9,135 bases of DNA from Thermoplasmata archaeon (GTDB lineage: Archaea; Thermoplasmatota; Thermoplasmata; Lutacidiplasmatales; UBA184): positions 1 to 9,135 of the forward strand of contig JASHWL010000069.1 of the NCBI GenBank assembly GCA_030044105.1, in the 5' to 3' direction. This document shows positions 7,621 through 9,135 of the stretch, one piece after another. A model generated the notes under the pieces. That model was not told where the DNA came from, did not search any database, and saw only the letters and a list, made by a program, of their open reading frames with translations. The translations under genes were made by a program, and so were the position numbers. Every line of letters begins with the position of its first letter. The stretch's first letter is position 1.

Positions 7621-7962
7621 TCAGGCGAGGTGCGGCAGCACGTGCTTGCACGACGGGCACCGTGCGGTCCCCGGCTCGATCGGCGCGGCGCAGTAGATGC
7701 AGAACCCGAACGCGCTCGCGTGCGCCGGAGCCGACGTCGACGCGAGGGGGGCGTCGGGGGAGACCGTCGCGTTCGGGCCCGTGCCGGCGGTCGGAACGGG
7801 CCGCCCGGCGCCCGGGCGGTAGAGGAGCACGAGGCTCACGATCATCCAGCCGACGAGGCCGTAGAAGGCGATCGGCGCGTACGCCGGCAGGAGCTCGAGC
7901 ACGAGGATCGCCACGACGAACGCGGCGAGATTGACGATCGTCAGCCAGGCCCGGAACTGCAT
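7621..7962 (-). CDS. Two-helix membrane protein with C-terminal zinc ribbon, function unknown
   Basis: The 113-residue protein has two predicted membrane helices (about 5-24 and 31-48), a low-complexity Pro/Ala/Ser/Thr linker (50-85) and a C-terminal double-knuckle zinc ribbon: Cys88-x2-Cys91, ten residues, Cys102-x2-Cys105 (FCIYCAAPIEPGTARCPSCK). Short membrane proteins with a zinc-ribbon tail are common in archaea and mostly uncharacterised; the ribbon is probably cytoplasmic and could bind protein or nucleic acid. ATG (complement of 7960-7962) is well supported by GGAGG (complement of 7971-7975) eight bases upstream. It is divergent from rtcB across a 106-bp gap and cotranscribed with the downstream two-helix protein. 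No specific function can be given. Confidence 0.75.
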   Translation of the reverse strand: MQFRAWLTIVNLAAFVVAILVLELLPAYAPIAFYGLVGWMIVSLVLLYRPGAGRPVPTAGTGPNATVSPDAPLASTSAPAHASAFGFCIYCAAPIEPGTARCPSCKHVLPHLA

Positions 7963-8038
7963 CGGCCCGTCCTCCGGCCGGGAAAGGACGCCGGCGGCGT
8001 ATCTCGTTTCGCCCCGGCCCGCGCGTTCTCGATGCGTC

Positions 8039-8045
8039 TATTATA
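8039..8045 (+). promoter_or_regulatory. Archaeal TATA-box-like element for a leaderless rtcB transcript
   Basis: TATTATA, within TCTATTATAGCA, is the most A/T-rich patch of the 106-bp gap between the zinc-ribbon gene and rtcB. Its centre is 27 bp before ATG 8069, the spacing at which archaeal RNA polymerase would start at or next to the start codon. No Shine-Dalgarno sequence precedes that ATG, so translation of a leaderless mRNA is inferred. The element is nearly symmetric (TATAATA on the other strand), so it might also serve the divergent gene with a leader of about 50 bases. Confidence 0.6.
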
Positions 8046-8068
8046 GCACGGGCGGATGGGCGCGGGCC

Positions 8069-9135
8069 ATGCCGGCGCCGCCGCAGCTCGTCCGCCGGGA
8101 CGAGTTCACGTTCGAGATCCCCCGCGACGAGTCCGCGGGCATGCGGGTCCCGGGGCTCCTCTTCTCGGACGACGCGCTCCTGGGCGGCGTCGCGGGCGAT
8201 CCGTCGCTCGGCCAGCTCGCGAACGTCGCGACGCTGCCGGGGATCCAGGCGCCCGCGCTCGCGATGCCGGACATCCACTTCGGCTACGGCTTCCCCGTGG
8301 GCGGGGTGGCCGCGTTCGACCTCGCCGAGGGCGTGGTCTCCCCCGGCGGGATCGGCTACGACATCAACTGCGGAGTCCGCCTCCTGCGCTCGTCGCTGAC
8401 GGCCGAGGAGGTCCGGCCGCGGCTCGCGGCGCTCATCGACCGTCTCTACCACGAGGTCCCGAGCGGCGTCGGCGCCCGCGGCGGCCGGGGCCTGAGCCGG
8501 TCCGAGGTCGACGAGGTGCTCGTCGGCGGGGCCCGCTGGGCCGTGGAGCACGGGCTGGGACGGACGGCCGACCTGCCCGTCCAGGAGGAGGAGGGATGCC
8601 TCGCCGGCGCGGACCCCGCCGCGGTCTCGGACGGCGCGCGGCAGCGGGGGCTGAAGCAGCTCGGCACGCTCGGCTCGGGGAACCACTTCCTCGAGGTGCA
8701 GGCGGTCGACCGCGTGTTCGACCCCGAGTTCGCGGAGGCGCTCGGTCTCGCGCCCGGCCGGGTCGTCGTCATGCTCCACACCGGGTCCCGGGGGCTCGGC
8801 CATCAGGTCGCGACCGACTACATCCAGGCAATGGACCGCGAGCTCGCCGGGCAGGGCGTGACCCTCGTCGACCGGCAGCTCTCGTGCGCCCCGGTCGGCT
8901 CCGAGTCGGGCCAGCGGTACCTCACCGCGATGGCCGCTGGGGCCAACTTCGCCTGGGCGAACCGCCAGGCGATCACGCACGGGGTGCGCCGCGCCTTCGC
9001 GGCGGTCTTCGAGCGTCCGGCGGAGGAGCTCGATCTCGCGGTCGTCTACGACGTGGCCCACAACATCGCGAAGGTCGAGGAACACGCCGTCGACGGCGGT
9101 CGCCGCAAGGTCCTCGTCCACCGCAAGGGCGCGAC
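8069..9135 (+). CDS. rtcB: RNA-splicing ligase RtcB, 3' end outside the window (partial)
   Basis: RtcB joins RNA 2',3'-cyclic phosphate or 3'-phosphate ends to 5'-OH ends using GTP and Mn2+, sealing tRNA exons after intron removal in archaea (EC 6.5.1.8). The window holds 355 of about 480 residues. Visible signatures: MPDIHFGYGFPVGGVAAFD (66-84), PGGIGYDINCGVRLL (92-106) with metal ligands Asp98 and Cys101, LGSGNHFLEV (201-210) with Asn205/His206, LHTGSRGLGHQV (236-247) with His237, and YDVAHNIAKVEEH (327-339) with His331. These line up with Asp95, Cys98, His203, His234 and His329 of the Pyrococcus enzyme. The sequence stops at VHRKGA, so the guanylylated histidine near residue 404 cannot be checked. 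ATG 8069 is the only in-frame start after the TATA-like box. No intein is seen in the visible part and no archease gene is in the window. Confidence 0.96.
   Translation, partial: MPAPPQLVRRDEFTFEIPRDESAGMRVPGLLFSDDALLGGVAGDPSLGQLANVATLPGIQAPALAMPDIHFGYGFPVGGVAAFDLAEGVVSPGGIGYDINCGVRLLRSSLTAEEVRPRLAALIDRLYHEVPSGVGARGGRGLSRSEVDEVLVGGARWAVEHGLGRTADLPVQEEEGCLAGADPAAVSDGARQRGLKQLGTLGSGNHFLEVQAVDRVFDPEFAEALGLAPGRVVVMLHTGSRGLGHQVATDYIQAMDRELAGQGVTLVDRQLSCAPVGSESGQRYLTAMAAGANFAWANRQAITHGVRRAFAAVFERPAEELDLAVVYDVAHNIAKVEEHAVDGGRRKVLVHRKGA

Noticed and set aside
7801..7819. Perfect 8-bp inverted repeat with a 3-base loop (CCGCCCGG / CCGGGCGG)
   Set aside because: It lies inside the coding region of the zinc-ribbon gene, and in DNA of about 70% GC one or two such hairpins are expected by chance in a window this size. 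No T-run follows, so it is not a terminator.
7592..9121. A 509-codon minus-strand open frame opposite rtcB
   Set aside because: It is antisense to a well-conserved RtcB frame and crosses the promoter and the zinc-ribbon gene; its composition is that of a GC-rich shadow.

Overview
The window reads as a piece of archaeal chromosome with very high GC (roughly 70% by eye). Three things point to Archaea: an archaeal-type riboflavin synthase RibC, which is unrelated to the bacterial enzyme; an archaeal-type lumazine synthase; and an A/T-rich TATA-like box about 27 bp upstream of the rtcB start codon with no Shine-Dalgarno site, as expected for a leaderless archaeal transcript. The proteins are not strongly acidic, so a haloarchaeon is unlikely. 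A high-GC member of Thermoplasmatota is my best guess, but this is inference.

Region 1 (1-1039, + strand) is a flavin cofactor operon. The 3' end of a gene that looks like FAD synthase (RibL) is followed by ribC, overlapping it by 4 bp, and then by ribH. RibH makes lumazine, RibC turns it into riboflavin, and RibL would make FAD from FMN. RibC and RibH belong to the same fold family and visibly resemble each other.

Region 2 (1053-2784, - strand) is a two-gene unit: a small protein resembling the SCP2 sterol-carrier fold, then an MFS exporter of the EntS/macrolide-efflux type. It converges on ribH with only 13 bp between them.

Region 3 (2785-7252, + strand) is the most interesting part. It runs biotin protein ligase, acyl-CoA carboxyltransferase (12S-like), oxaloacetate/pyruvate carboxyltransferase (5S-like) and biotin carboxyl carrier protein. 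These are the three parts of a methylmalonyl-CoA:pyruvate transcarboxylase plus the enzyme that attaches its biotin. There is no biotin carboxylase and no sodium-pumping membrane beta subunit. The simplest reading is an ATP-independent enzyme that moves CO2 between an acyl-CoA and pyruvate/oxaloacetate. The alternative is two carboxylases sharing one carrier and a biotin carboxylase encoded elsewhere.

Region 4 (7260-7962, - strand) holds two small tandem proteins, each with two membrane helices. The upstream one ends in a zinc ribbon. I cannot assign a function to either.

Region 5 (8039-9135, + strand) is the start of rtcB, the RNA ligase for tRNA splicing and RNA repair, cut off by the window end before its nucleophilic histidine. 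I saw no tRNA, rRNA, CRISPR array, insertion sequence or long repeat. The longest gene-free stretches are about 105-115 bp, both between divergent genes.
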